From Conexibacter sp. S30A1 (lineage in GTDB: Bacteria; Actinomycetota; Thermoleophilia; Solirubrobacterales; Solirubrobacteraceae), in NCBI RefSeq assembly GCF_023330665.1, contig NZ_CP097127.1, positions 1,426,001 through 1,490,000 on the forward strand: a stretch of DNA of 64,000 bases. Reading direction: 5' to 3'. Position numbers and translations under genes: made by a program. This document shows, one piece after another, positions 34,201 through 42,926 of the stretch (position 1 is its first letter; each line of letters begins with the position of its first letter). The notes beneath the pieces were generated by a model. That model did not search any database. It was not told where the DNA came from and worked only from the letters and a program-made list of their open reading frames with translations.

Positions 34201-34604
34201 CAGGCCGCCAGCGCACGCCGGAAGGCAGCCTGGCGCAGCGGCGCGGCGGCGCGCTCGTCAAGCACAGAGAATTCGGGGTCCAGGCCCGCATCCAGCGGGT
34301 GCAGCCGCAGCACGCGCGCGCAGAAGGCGTCGATCGTCGAGATCCAGGCGCCGTCAACCGCATTTGCCGCCTGTCGCTCGCCTGCCTTGCGGAGCGCTTT
34401 GCGCACGCGCTCGCGAAGCTCCGCGGCCGCCTTGTCGGTGAACGTGATCGCGAGGATCTGGCTGACGCTCACGCCATCCTCGAGCACGGCTCGCACGAAG
34501 CGCTCGACGAGTACCGCCGTCTTGCCACTGCCGGCACCGGCGTCGAGCAGCAGCTCGCCGTCGCTGCGGGTGATCGCTTCTGTCTGCTCGGGTGTGAAAT
34601 CCAT
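31179..34604 (-). CDS. addA: AddA/AdnB-type UvrD-like helicase-nuclease
   Basis: 1141 residues. The ATG (MDFTPEQTEAI) overlaps the addB stop as TGATG. Superfamily 1 helicase motifs: Walker A DAGAGSGKT (21-29), ITFTDKAAAELRERV, DELQDTNQLQ, GDAQQSIYGFRHA, TIHRSKGLEFPVV and VAMTRARERL. The C-terminal PD-(D/E)XK nuclease has GVFDLVARERTGALLVVDYKSDRL. A cysteine before the nuclease (HERCGYRF) plus CEGCPAQGGLC at the end suggests a 4Fe-4S staple. Partner of addB in processing double-strand breaks for recombination. A 12-bp repeat encodes a PGAQPG linker between the two domains. Confidence 0.95.
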   Translation of the reverse strand: MDFTPEQTEAITRSDGELLLDAGAGSGKTAVLVERFVRAVLEDGVSVSQILAITFTDKAAAELRERVRKALRKAGERQAANAVDGAWISTIDAFCARVLRLHPLDAGLDPEFSVLDERAAAPLRQAAFRRALAACARTQAGAHLISAYGATALWGAVSTTYAELRTRGALAPTLPPPPPPPDPRDIRSSILRVQASAASALAELGALSSPGRRVLDALALLERVTEGIPSAALWPGELERLRLGIGAAALRTDACERYRLALAELEQLAGAAAVATVHDGLSALLETYGEHYARLKRERAALDFSDLELFARDLLASREIGSRYRERFARVMVDELQDTNQLQLELVDLVAGPSLVMVGDAQQSIYGFRHAQVQLFEERGRRLDRLGARLSLQTNFRSRPEILKALNAAFATALGESFRPLWAGRQVQPVTVPLVELILADRDGAPTGLEADVEQLSAPWRVAEARALGARIAELIASGEARPGEIVVLLRATTGMGIYERALDAFGVPSYVVGGRGFWAAPQLVELVSYLRALANPRDAEALATVLCSPLCGLTLDGLVLTFAAAEDQLEAGDRARLDDFRDWFAAERRAAIWLGAEELIDRALLHNGYERTLAQRPDARQRLANVRKLMALARDWEQAHGSDLRGFVDQLRAQAQAPEGTAESEAPVESEAMDAVRMMTIHRSKGLEFPVVCVADLGRQVQSRSAPIVVVGRDGSSLGLRLKQPGQGRAVSALDYDALRAQARERELEEERRLFYVAMTRARERLIVSGAARFDSWEQSNSQAPIGWVARAFVPDIAERVAAAAAADTLASGPLEFRGEHGVLVRLVGSTPPVPAVAPIAAFAAGRGSGAGAGGLDAPSPAAAPGAPAGTEPGPQPGAQPGPQPGAMKLSYSALALHERCGYRFYLQRVLGLADAPGAVMGAGREGGERGRSRATVAPGRSGAERGVLIHRLLAEIDFRSPSLSGAMPADVRALLARLIGSETFVRLAGVRERRNEQRFAFPIGETLITGVFDLVARERTGALLVVDYKSDRLGGLDPHELVARRYEIQRSLYALAALELGAQTVEVMHLFLEAPDQPACRRYSSADAGALRSTLARRVAAVLGPGANYGVTDRPGREVCEGCPAQGGLCSHPLEVTAV
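31942..31989. repeat. Four tandem 12-bp units in addA encoding a Pro-Gln-Pro-Gly linker
   Basis: Alternating GCGCCGGGCTGG and GGGCCGGGCTGG units, four in total (31942-31989), in frame on the minus strand as a run of P-x-P-G / A-Q-P-G. They connect the helicase and nuclease domains and would vary in copy number without a frameshift. Confidence 0.8.
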
Positions 34605-37549
34605 CAGCGTCGCGCCCAGCAGATCCCAGGGTGACTGCACAGACCCTCCGGCGAGCAGCGCTCAGGGCATGGGGTCAACTCGCCGCGCCCCAGCCGCCCG
34701 GCCAGTGCGACAGCATCGCGCTCCAGGCCGGCCAGCAGAAGGTCGAGCTCCTCGGGCGCCAGCTCGTCACGGCTGACGGCGCGCGGACCAGGATCGAAAC
34801 CGGCCTCATAGACGCCACGGGGACGCAGATCATCACCGCTGAGCGGCTGGTAGAAGCCGGCCACGGCGCGGGCGTCCAGGAGTCGCCCGGCGGCGATCAT
34901 GTAGAGCGCCACCTGCAACTGATTGTCGGAGCGCCAGCGCGCCGCCGGCCAGCTGGCGTTCTTGGCACCGCTCTTGTAATCACGAACCACGAGCGTGCCG
35001 GGCAGCGGGGCAGCGTCGACCCGGTCGATGATGCCGCCGAGCAGCACCACATCGTCGCCGTCGCGCAGCGGCACCGGTCCCGGCTCGCCGTCGCCGTCCT
35101 GGCCCAGGCCAAAGCGCAGTTCGACCGCGAGTGGCCTGCTCGAACGGCCATCGCCAGCCTCCGCACGCAGGTAGCGCAGCAGCTCCGCCTCGATCCCGCG
35201 CAGGATCGCGGCCCGCACCTCGGCCGGCTGATCGACCGCCAGCCGCGCGCGCTCCGCCGCCGTGTCGTGGCCGCCCATCGCCTCCGCCAGCAGACCCTCC
35301 GCCCGTGGCAGCGTGGCCGGTGTCAGGCCGTCATCAAGCTGCCTGAACACGCGCTCGAGCACCCGATGCATGTAGGAGCCACGGGCCAACGCCTCCGGCT
35401 CGGGGTCAAGCTGCTGTGGCTTGAGCTGGCGTTCGACCAGCCAGCGCACCGGACACGCGGCATACGCCTCAAGCGCACCGGCGGAGATCACGCGCCGGTG
35501 GCGCACGTGTGTCATGACGCGCGCGGACAGCTGCTTGGTCGCCACGGCCGGCGCGAGCCCGGGCAGCTGGCGAGCAGCGACCAGCTCACGGGCGAGCAGC
35601 CACTCACGTCGCGTCGGCGCAAGGTCCGGCTCCCAGGCCACATCGGCAAGCGGCCTGCGCCGTCTGGCCTCCAGCCACGGTTCCCCAAACACCGCGACCA
35701 GCTCATCCAGGAAGGAGGAGGCTACGACGAGGTTGCCGTCCGCATCCGAGCTGCGGTAGCTCACACAGATCCGGTCGGTGGCACGCGAGAGACAGGCATA
35801 GAGCAGGTAGCGTTCGCGCTCCAGCGGATCCGGCGCCGGCGGGAGTGCCAAGCCGCTTGCGAGCGCGACCTCGCGGCGGCGTTCGTCACTCAGCAGCGGG
35901 TCGGCGCCCCTGGCCTCGAGGCTCGGGAACTCACCGTCGCACAGGCCGGTGAGAAAGACATGCCTGAAGCGCCGTGCACGGATCGCGAGCGGGTCGGAGA
36001 CGAGCACCGCGTCTCGGCCGGGCGGTCCGTGGACGGGCACCTGCAGCGACTCGAGCGCCAGGATCAGCTCCGTGCCCGCCACCGGCCGCCCGCGCAAATC
36101 GGCGAGCTCCGCGAGCGCGTCCAGCACCACCGTGGCCGCGTGCGCGTCAACGCGCTCGGCCGCCTGAAACAGCGGCGCCCGCTCCCTGTCGGGCGCCGCC
36201 AAGAGCCAGCGCGTCACCTCGCCAACGGCAGGCAGACGATCCGTCTCCACGCGCAGGCGCTCCACCATTGAAAGCGCCGCGCGCAGCTGCGCTCCGCCTG
36301 TCCGCATCACCATACCGGAGTCGCCACCCGCGAGCCGCACCTGCTGCTCGAAGGCGTCGAGGGCATCTGTTGAGGCGACCACACCGGGACGGCGCAGGTA
36401 TGCGATCAGGTCCGACACGTCGCGACCGGCGAGCGGCGCCAGCGCATAGCGCACGAGCCCGAGCAGCGCACGACCGAGCGCCGTGTGCGCGAGCGGCACC
36501 CGTCTGGCGCTGGTGACGTGCACGCCAACGCGTTCGAGCGCCCGCTCGAGCCGTGCCCCGGAGCGCTCGAGGTTGCGGCAGACCACGACGATGTCGCTTG
36601 GCGCCACACCTGCGCGCAGCGTCTGGAGCACCTCGGCCGCCACCAGCTCGGCCTCAGACCACTCGCTGCCCGCCTCCATCAGTAGGGCCGCCGGTCCCGG
36701 GTCGATCGCGCTGGCTTCTGGTTCGAACAGCTGGCGCTCGAGGTGGTGCAAGGCGCTGCGCGCGGCGGGGGCGTAGTAATCGTCGCGGGCCTCAAGCTCC
36801 GTGACCGTGTGCGCGTGCGCTCGCAGCTCCTCGACGACGCTTGCACGAGCGGCCAGCGCCGGTCTGCCCGGCTCGTAGGTGAGCGCCACTGTGACGGCAA
36901 CGCCGACCCGCTCAGACAGCGTCTGCACGGCGTCAAGCTCGATCGCCGTGAGATCGTCGAAGCCGTAGAGGTAGAGCGGCGTCGACCCCCAGGTTTGAGG
37001 GCGGGCCCGCAGCGCGTCCAGCGCCTCCCAGGCGAACAGCTCGGCGTCGACCAGGTCGAGGGCGTCGAGCTCTCTGCGGTAGCGCCTGTAGATCCCAGCC
37101 AGGTCGGCGGCCAGCGCTGAAGCACCGTGCGCCTGAAGTGACCAGCTGCGCATCGCCTGCGAGAAGCGCTGTGGATCGACACGCGCCAGCTCCAGCGAGG
37201 CGATCATCCGGCCCGCCGCGCGCGCGAACCCGGGCGCACCCGCGGGCCCCTCGAGCGCCTCCAGGCGCGCCGCCGCGAGCACGCGACGCAGCACGAGCTC
37301 GCGTGTCGTTGCCCCAAGCCGCCCACGCCTGTAGGCGGCCCGCAAGGCGATCTCGTCGATCAGTCCCGGGAACGTAAGCGCGCGACCGAGCGTCACACCG
37401 GGACTCGCCAGCTCACGCTCGTAGTGCGTGGCGTCGGCGCTGGTCGGCAGCACCAGCAGCGCATCACGGCGCGCAGCAAGTGCGTAGGCGCCAAGCACGG
37501 CGCCCGCCTTGGCGGCGTTTGCAGGGCCGATGATCAGTGTCGTGGGCAC
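34604..37549 (-). CDS. addB: AddB/AdnA-type nuclease subunit with degenerate Walker A
   Basis: 981 residues from GTG. The N-terminus reads LIIGPANAAKAGAVL where helicase-like AddB proteins have a GxSGSGKT loop, so ATP binding here is probably lost. Helicase-fold remnants include VFLTGLCDGEFPS and LLYACLSRATDRICVSYRSS. The nuclease domain has LVVRDYKSG with the catalytic D-Y-K, and cysteines YAACPVRW plus CPERCSPEGLCSHPGIC for a 4Fe-4S cluster. It is co-translated with addA downstream. Assignment lies between AddB and mycobacterial AdnA, whose motor is also vestigial. Confidence 0.9.
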   Translation of the reverse strand: MPTTLIIGPANAAKAGAVLGAYALAARRDALLVLPTSADATHYERELASPGVTLGRALTFPGLIDEIALRAAYRRGRLGATTRELVLRRVLAAARLEALEGPAGAPGFARAAGRMIASLELARVDPQRFSQAMRSWSLQAHGASALAADLAGIYRRYRRELDALDLVDAELFAWEALDALRARPQTWGSTPLYLYGFDDLTAIELDAVQTLSERVGVAVTVALTYEPGRPALAARASVVEELRAHAHTVTELEARDDYYAPAARSALHHLERQLFEPEASAIDPGPAALLMEAGSEWSEAELVAAEVLQTLRAGVAPSDIVVVCRNLERSGARLERALERVGVHVTSARRVPLAHTALGRALLGLVRYALAPLAGRDVSDLIAYLRRPGVVASTDALDAFEQQVRLAGGDSGMVMRTGGAQLRAALSMVERLRVETDRLPAVGEVTRWLLAAPDRERAPLFQAAERVDAHAATVVLDALAELADLRGRPVAGTELILALESLQVPVHGPPGRDAVLVSDPLAIRARRFRHVFLTGLCDGEFPSLEARGADPLLSDERRREVALASGLALPPAPDPLERERYLLYACLSRATDRICVSYRSSDADGNLVVASSFLDELVAVFGEPWLEARRRRPLADVAWEPDLAPTRREWLLARELVAARQLPGLAPAVATKQLSARVMTHVRHRRVISAGALEAYAACPVRWLVERQLKPQQLDPEPEALARGSYMHRVLERVFRQLDDGLTPATLPRAEGLLAEAMGGHDTAAERARLAVDQPAEVRAAILRGIEAELLRYLRAEAGDGRSSRPLAVELRFGLGQDGDGEPGPVPLRDGDDVVLLGGIIDRVDAAPLPGTLVVRDYKSGAKNASWPAARWRSDNQLQVALYMIAAGRLLDARAVAGFYQPLSGDDLRPRGVYEAGFDPGPRAVSRDELAPEELDLLLAGLERDAVALAGRLGRGELTPCPERCSPEGLCSHPGICWARR

Positions 37550-37627
37550 GGCCCAGAAGCTTTGCAGGGGCGCAGGCGGGAGGCCCTGGACAGACGGCGG
37601 GCGCTTCCCAGAAAGCGATCCCCAGGC

Positions 37628-38218
37628 TCAACCGCAGGCGAGCGCCAGCGCGCCGGCGCGTGCCGCAGCCGCCCTGCGCGCCAGCGCAGCGGCCCGAATG
37701 AGCCGCTCGTCCTCGCCGGCACCGCGCAGGTTTACCTCCACCAGCAGCACCGCGGCACGACACGCCGCTTCCGCCAGCGTCGCCGCCGTGGCGGCGTCGC
37801 CGAGCGCATGTCTGCTTGCGCCCTGCGCGAGCTCTGCCGCCAGCTCGGCCGCCTCCGCCGCAGCCTCGGCGATCTGGAGCGGAACCTCGGCCGCAGCCGC
37901 CAGCGCCCGGGCGAGCTGAGCGTCGCGACCCGCAGCCGCCTGCGGCAGGCGCAGCGCCTCAAGGACAGGCGCGTAGGAGCTGATGTCCTGTTGCGCGAGC
38001 GCCAGCGCCCGCAGGCGGAGCGCAGCCGCACGTTCGCCGGCAGCGACGCCAGCCGGCGCCTCGCCCTGATAGGCGGCGACCATCCCGGCCAGCGCGGCGG
38101 CGGTGGCGCACACGACCGCGGCGGCGCTGCCGCTGGCCGGTGCGGGTGTGCGCGCCTCGATCCGCCTGAGGATCTCGCTCAGCTGCTCGTCGGCCAGCGC
38201 GCTCATCGCGGCGCTCAC
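37628..38218 (-). CDS. Cyclodeaminase/cyclohydrolase family protein (FTCD C-terminal-like)
   Basis: 196 residues, almost all helical and Ala-rich. The N-terminal signature ILRRIEARTPAPASGSAAAVVCATAAALAGMVA matches the family motif with P-x-P-(A/G)-G-G/S. Family members are methenyl-THF cyclohydrolases or formimino-THF cyclodeaminases. It follows fhs by 18 bases, so a role in interconverting formyl-, methenyl- and methylene-THF is favoured; no folD is in the window. Start GTG at 38218 or ATG four codons later are equally possible. Confidence 0.88.
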   Translation of the reverse strand: MSAAMSALADEQLSEILRRIEARTPAPASGSAAAVVCATAAALAGMVAAYQGEAPAGVAAGERAAALRLRALALAQQDISSYAPVLEALRLPQAAAGRDAQLARALAAAAEVPLQIAEAAAEAAELAAELAQGASRHALGDAATAATLAEAACRAAVLLVEVNLRGAGEDERLIRAAALARRAAAARAGALALACG

Positions 38219-38236
38219 CCCCGCCCCGGGACCGGC

Positions 38237-39925
38237 CTAGAACAGGCCGACGGTGCGTCCGTTCTCGTCGATGTCGATGTTCACCGCCGCCGGGGCCTTG
38301 CCAAGCCCGGGCATCTGCACGATGTCGCCGCACAGCGGCACAAGCCACCCCGCGCCGGTGTAGGCGCGAATGTCGCGGACCGGCAGGGTGAAGTTCTCAG
38401 GTGCGCCCCGCAGCGTCGGGTCCGACGACAGCGACAGATGCGTCTTTGCCATGCAAACGGGGAACTTTGCAAGCCCCTCGCGCGTGAACTGGGCGAGCTT
38501 CGCCTCAGCCTCCGGGTAGTAGTACACCTCGCGGGCGCCGTAGACCTTGGTGGCCACCGCCTCGATCTTGTCCTGGATGGGCTCGTCGTCCTGGTAGAGC
38601 TGGTGGAAGGTGTTGGGCTGCTCGCACGCCTCGACCACCGCAGCCGCCAGCGCGGCTGAGCCGGCGCCACCCTTCATGAAGCCCTCGTTGACCTCAGCCG
38701 CGAAGGCGCCGGCCTCAAGCGCCAGGCGCCTGCACAGCTCAACTTCCTCGTTGGTGTCGCCCGGCATGCGGTTGACGGCGACCACCGCCGGCACGCCGAA
38801 GGTCGCGATCGTGCGCAGGTGACGGCGGACGTTGGCGAAGCCCGCCTCGATCGCGTGCATCGCGTTTGAGCGATCGGTGCGCGCGTCATCGTCCAGCCCA
38901 CCGTGATGCTTGACCGCACGCACGGTGCTCACCAGCACGGTGGCCGAAGGCGTCAGCTTGCCGAAGCGGCAGACGATGTCAAAGAACTTTTCCATTCCCA
39001 TGTCGGCGCCGAACCCGGACTCGGTGACGACGTAGTCACCGAGCTTCATGCCGATCAGGTCGGCGATCAGCGAGTTGTTGCCGTGGGCGATGTTGGCGAA
39101 CGGGCCGCAGTGCATCAGTACCGGCTGGCCCTCCAGCGTCTGCACCAGGTTGGGCTTGAGCGCATCCTTGAGCAGCACGGCCATCGCCCCGGCGGCGCGC
39201 AGGTCCTCGGCGGTGATCGGCTTGCCGCCGTCGTATGAGTAGGCGGCCGTGATCGCCCCCAACCGCCGACGCAGGTCCGTGAGGTCGCGTGCGACGGCCA
39301 TGATCGCCATCACCTCCGAGGCCGCGGTGATGTCAAAGCCCGTCTCACGCGGGTAGCCGTTGGCGCGGCCGCCGAGCCCGATCGTGATGTCGCGCAGCGC
39401 ACGGTCGTTGATGTCGACAGCGCGACGCCAGCCGACCCGCAGCGCGTCGATCCGGTGCGGGTTGCCGTGCAGGATCGAGGCGTCGATCATCGCCGCCAGG
39501 AGGTTGTTGGCGGCGCCGATCGCGTGGATGTCGCCGGTGAAATGCAGGTTGAGGTCCTCCATCGGGACCACCTGGCTTAGCCCACCACCGGCGGCACCAC
39601 CCTTGATGCCGAACACGGGGCCGAGCGAGGCCTCGCGCAGACAGGCCACCGACCGCTTGCCGATCGCGCCGAGGCCCTGTGTCAGACCCACGAGCGTCGT
39701 CGTCTTGCCCTCACCAGCCTTGGTGGGGGTCATGCCGGTGACACAGATGAGCTTGCCGTCCGGGCGTGAGGCGAGCCGGTCGAGCACCGACAGGGATAGC
39801 TTCGCCTTGTAGCGGCCGTAGGGCTCGATCTCCTCCGGCTCCAGGCCTGCCGCCGCGCCGATCGCTTCGATCGGCTGCAGTGTGGCTTCCTGGGCGATTT
39901 CAAGGCTTGACTTCATGACGCTCAT
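38237..39925 (-). CDS. fhs: Formate--tetrahydrofolate ligase
   Basis: Makes 10-formyl-THF from formate, THF and ATP. 562 residues, normal length. P-loop TPTKAGEGKTTTLVGLTQGL near residue 66 onward, GIKGGAAGGG, EDLNLHFTGDIHAI, PVLMHCGPFANIAHGNNS and the C-terminal GAGWLVPLCGDIVQMPGLGKAPAA are all conserved. It is co-directional with the cyclodeaminase-like gene. GGAGAG is close to the first ATG (MSVMKSS); the second ATG three codons on is an alternative. Complete and likely functional. Confidence 0.98.
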   Translation of the reverse strand: MSVMKSSLEIAQEATLQPIEAIGAAAGLEPEEIEPYGRYKAKLSLSVLDRLASRPDGKLICVTGMTPTKAGEGKTTTLVGLTQGLGAIGKRSVACLREASLGPVFGIKGGAAGGGLSQVVPMEDLNLHFTGDIHAIGAANNLLAAMIDASILHGNPHRIDALRVGWRRAVDINDRALRDITIGLGGRANGYPRETGFDITAASEVMAIMAVARDLTDLRRRLGAITAAYSYDGGKPITAEDLRAAGAMAVLLKDALKPNLVQTLEGQPVLMHCGPFANIAHGNNSLIADLIGMKLGDYVVTESGFGADMGMEKFFDIVCRFGKLTPSATVLVSTVRAVKHHGGLDDDARTDRSNAMHAIEAGFANVRRHLRTIATFGVPAVVAVNRMPGDTNEEVELCRRLALEAGAFAAEVNEGFMKGGAGSAALAAAVVEACEQPNTFHQLYQDDEPIQDKIEAVATKVYGAREVYYYPEAEAKLAQFTREGLAKFPVCMAKTHLSLSSDPTLRGAPENFTLPVRDIRAYTGAGWLVPLCGDIVQMPGLGKAPAAVNIDIDENGRTVGLF

Positions 39926-40030
39926 CTCTCCAGTGTCTCGATTGGCGGCCTGCGCGGAGCCGGACGATCGCCAGGCTCGAGAAGCAGAACCATGAGCAGT
40001 TTCACAGATTCCGTGACGGCGCGAACGTAG

Positions 40031-40058
40031 GCTCGCGCGGCCCGCTGGCCGCGCGAGC
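40031..40058 (-). terminator. 12-bp perfect hairpin after the M20 peptidase gene
   Basis: GCTCGCGCGGCC (40031-40042) pairs with GGCCGCGCGAGC (40047-40058), loop CGCT. It touches the stop codon of the M20 gene and lies upstream of fhs on the same strand, so it would end the upstream transcript before fhs begins. Confidence 0.6.
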
Positions 40059-41407
40059 TAGCGAAGCTCACCGAGGGACGTGAACAGCGCCGCCGCAGCC
40101 TCGGTGCCGAGCGGGATGTAGCGCGCCAGCAGGTTCTCGTTGGGCGCGTGGATCTTGGAGTCCGCCAGCGAGAACCCGGTGATGATCGCGGGGATCCGGC
40201 GATCGGCGAGCGCCGCGACGATCGGCAGGGTGCCGCCGGTGCGGATCAGCGCCGGCCGCACGCCCAGCACCCGCTCGAAGGCGTCCTGGCCGAGCTTGAG
40301 GGCCCGCGCGTCCGGCGGCACGATCCCCGGCCGGGCCGATGATTTGCGCGTCACCGTGAGCTCAGCACCATCCGGCGTGGCGGCGGCGAGCAGCCGCTCG
40401 AAGGCGTCAGCGATCGCGTCGGGATCCTGCCCTGGGGCCAGGCGCACCGAGACGTTGGCGCTGGCGTGCACGGGCAGCACCGTCTTCTCGAGCTGCGGCG
40501 AGCCCGACGCGATGCCGTTCACGTCCAGTGCCGGCTCCGCGAAGGTGCGCACATAGAAGGCCTCCGTGGCCTGCCGGTCAGCTGGGCGCGCGCCCTGATC
40601 GGCCAGCTCCGCAGCGCCGCCGGGCAGCGCCGCCCAGTCCGCGAGCTCCTGCGGCGTGGGTGGCTCGATGCCCTCGCGCAACGGCTCCGCCAGGCGGCCG
40701 TCGCGTGCGATCACACTGTCGAGCGTGCGAATCAGGGCGTGTGCGGCGTTCAGCGCGGCGCCGCCGTAGACGCCCGAGTGCAGGTCCACCCTGCCGCTTG
40801 AAAGCTCCAGATGGAAGTAGACCAACCCGCGTGTGGCGATGCTGAAGGCGGGTCGGTCCTCGGCGATCATGCCGGAGTCGAAGATCACCGCCGCATCGGC
40901 GCCGCGCTCGTCGGCCTCGAGGAACTCAACGATCGAGTGCCCGCCCGTCTCCTCCTCGCCGTCGCAGGCGAAGCGCACGTTGACCGGCAGCGTGCCTGAG
41001 CGCGCGAGCGCGCGCGCCCCCGCGAGCATCATGTACAGCTGACCCTTGTCGTCGGCGACACCCCGCCCGTAGATACGGTCACCCCTGATCTCCGGCTCAA
41101 ACGGCGCGGACTCCCAGAGCGCCAGCGGGTCGGGCGGCTGAACGTCAAAGTGGCCGTAGCAGAGCACTGTCGGTGCGTGCTGCGCCTGCGTGCTGGCGGC
41201 GATCTCGCCGATCACGAGCGGCTGGCCGTGCCAGTCGACCAGCTCGGCGCCGCCACCGGCTCCGAGAATGAAGTCACGCACCCACTCACCGGCGCGAGTC
41301 ACATCCTGGGCGTGCCCGGAGTCGGCGCTGACCGAGGGAATCCGCAGCAGCTCGGCGAGCTCATCAAACCAATCGTCCATGCGGGCGAGCATACCCGCTG
41401 CCGCCAT
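40058..41407 (-). CDS. M20-family dipeptidase/carboxypeptidase
   Basis: 449 residues, cytoplasmic zinc exopeptidase. Metal ligands are visible in LCYGHFDVQPPDPLALWESAPFEP (His, then Asp of GRGVADDKGQLYM), the catalytic Glu pair in DGEEETGG and D in FDSGMIAEDRPA, with the last His in SKIHAPNENLL. The closest known group is dipeptidase PepV/CNDP-like with an inserted dimerisation domain. Start is uncertain between ATG 41407 and ATG 41380 (MDDWFDEL). It lies 25 bases after the membrane-protein gene and ends at a strong hairpin. Confidence 0.95.
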   Translation of the reverse strand: MAAAGMLARMDDWFDELAELLRIPSVSADSGHAQDVTRAGEWVRDFILGAGGGAELVDWHGQPLVIGEIAASTQAQHAPTVLCYGHFDVQPPDPLALWESAPFEPEIRGDRIYGRGVADDKGQLYMMLAGARALARSGTLPVNVRFACDGEEETGGHSIVEFLEADERGADAAVIFDSGMIAEDRPAFSIATRGLVYFHLELSSGRVDLHSGVYGGAALNAAHALIRTLDSVIARDGRLAEPLREGIEPPTPQELADWAALPGGAAELADQGARPADRQATEAFYVRTFAEPALDVNGIASGSPQLEKTVLPVHASANVSVRLAPGQDPDAIADAFERLLAAATPDGAELTVTRKSSARPGIVPPDARALKLGQDAFERVLGVRPALIRTGGTLPIVAALADRRIPAIITGFSLADSKIHAPNENLLARYIPLGTEAAAALFTSLGELR

Positions 41408-41432
41408 CGCCGGGCTTGGCCAGGCGCCCCGG

Positions 41433-42110
41433 CTACGGGTGGAAGTAGCGCGGGTTAAACAGTCCCGCGGCTGACCAGGCGTCGATCAGCGGCAGAAACG
41501 CCAGCGCCAACAGCAGCCCACCGGCCAGTGCCGCGATGACCGCCAACGCGCGCCCCTGACTGCCCGGCAGCCTGTGCCGGCGGCGCTCCTGATGGCTGAC
41601 CGCACGCAGCGAAGCGGGCAGCTCCATCAGGTGCCCGAGGACATGCAGGCCGACCGCCATGATCCAGGCGATAAAGCTGAGCTTGTGCAGGTCGCGCAGC
41701 GCCATCGATGCCCCGGGGCCGGCGATCAACAGCAGCAGCCCGGTGAAGAACACCGCCAGCGTGCTAAGCACGACAAACGGTCCGAGCAGGCGCATCGCCG
41801 GGTGCGGTGGTCCCTTACGGCGATAGGCGGAGTTGCCGGTGTAATAGCGCATGAACCGGTAACCGGTGCTGCCCAGCTTGAGCGCGACCGGGCCGACGAG
41901 CAGCACGCCGAGGAAGAGGTGCAGCCACAGGAGCCGAGTGAGCGCGACGATGGTGATCCCCAGCACCCCGAAGAGCACGAGCAGGATCACGGCCGTTGCC
42001 GCGGTCAACTGCTCGTTGCCGGAGGTACCGCCGCCGAACAGTCGCCGGCCCCGCGTGCTGTGGACGATCCGGACCCGCGGCGGCGCGTAGGGCTTGGTGG
42101 TTGCCACCAT
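41433..42110 (-). CDS. Polytopic membrane protein, cytochrome-b561/DUF4405-like
   Basis: 225 residues with about four or five transmembrane helices. Histidines sit in helices at LLWLHLFLGVLLVGP, DLHKLSFIAWIMAVGLHVLGHLME, in positions that could ligate b-type haem, which makes a DUF4405/cytochrome b561-like electron-transfer protein plausible. The N-terminus is cytoplasmic and basic. It is divergent from the two-component system, with 106 bases between the genes, and may be co-transcribed with the M20 peptidase. Haem binding is inference only. Confidence 0.75.
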   Translation of the reverse strand: MVATTKPYAPPRVRIVHSTRGRRLFGGGTSGNEQLTAATAVILLVLFGVLGITIVALTRLLWLHLFLGVLLVGPVALKLGSTGYRFMRYYTGNSAYRRKGPPHPAMRLLGPFVVLSTLAVFFTGLLLLIAGPGASMALRDLHKLSFIAWIMAVGLHVLGHLMELPASLRAVSHQERRRHRLPGSQGRALAVIAALAGGLLLALAFLPLIDAWSAAGLFNPRYFHP

Positions 42111-42182
42111 GCGAGTCTCGGAAAGACCGATAAAGCCGCCCTGACCGGCTTATGAGAAAAGTCTCTAAAAGCAGGGCCAGGA

Positions 42183-42210
42183 TTACGCCTGGGCGTGCGG
42201 TGCCTATGAT
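42183..42210 (+). promoter_or_regulatory. Promoter giving a leaderless response-regulator mRNA
   Basis: TTACGC (42183-42188), 16-base spacer, TATGAT (42205-42210). Six bases separate the -10 box from the ATG at 42217, so transcription should begin at or beside the start codon. No ribosome binding site is present, in keeping with this. Confidence 0.65.
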
Positions 42211-42216
42211 CGCGCC

Positions 42217-42888
42217 ATGATCCTTGTGGTTGAGGACGAGCCCGGGATCGTCGACTTCGTCGAGCGAGGCCTCAGACGACACGGGCTCGATGTGACATCT
42301 GCGGCCGACGGCGAGGCTGGGCTCGCGCACGCGCTGGACCCGGCCGTCGAGCTGGTGGTCCTCGATCTGATGCTCCCGAAGCTGAGCGGACCCGAGGTGC
42401 TGCGCCGCTTGAGCGCCCAGCGTCCGGAGCTACCCGTGATCGTGCTCACCGCGCGCGGCGAGGTCGAGGACCGGATCGCCGGGCTCGACGCCGGCGCCGT
42501 GGACTACCTTGTCAAGCCATTCGCGGTCGCTGAGCTGGCGGCCCGTATCCGCGCCCAGCTGCGCACCGCCTCGCGGGGGGCGCCAACGATCCGCACCGAG
42601 ACCCTGCGCATCGACCTGGTCTCGCGCCAGGTGCTGGTCGACGGTACCCCCGTGCGCCTCTCAAACACAGAGTTTGAGCTGCTCGTCTACCTCGCCCAAA
42701 ACCGTCCACACGTGCTCTCACGCGAGGAGATACTGCGAGCCGTGTGGGGTTACACGCACGATCCCGGGACCAACGTGCTTGAGGTCTACATCGGCTATCT
42801 GCGGCGCAAGCTCCGGACCGTCTCCCGACCGGCCCCGATCACGACCGTGCGCTCGGTCGGCTACCGGTTCGACGAGGACGCGGCCTGA
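42217..42888 (+). CDS. OmpR/PhoB-family response regulator
   Basis: 223 residues. Receiver domain: acidic pair EDE at 6-8, phospho-acceptor Asp in LVVLDLMLP (about residue 50), Thr in VLTARGE and Lys in LVKPF. Winged-helix DNA-binding domain from about 130: LSNTEFELLVYLAQNRPHVLSREEILRAVWGY and VEVYIGYLRRKL with VRSVGYRF at the end. It precedes the histidine kinase gene, overlapping it if a CTG start is used there. The promoter layout predicts a leaderless transcript. Confidence 0.97.
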   Translation: MILVVEDEPGIVDFVERGLRRHGLDVTSAADGEAGLAHALDPAVELVVLDLMLPKLSGPEVLRRLSAQRPELPVIVLTARGEVEDRIAGLDAGAVDYLVKPFAVAELAARIRAQLRTASRGAPTIRTETLRIDLVSRQVLVDGTPVRLSNTEFELLVYLAQNRPHVLSREEILRAVWGYTHDPGTNVLEVYIGYLRRKLRTVSRPAPITTVRSVGYRFDEDAA

Positions 42889-42926
42889 AGCGACCGGCCC
42901 TACCGGGGAGTCTGCGCGCGCGGCTG

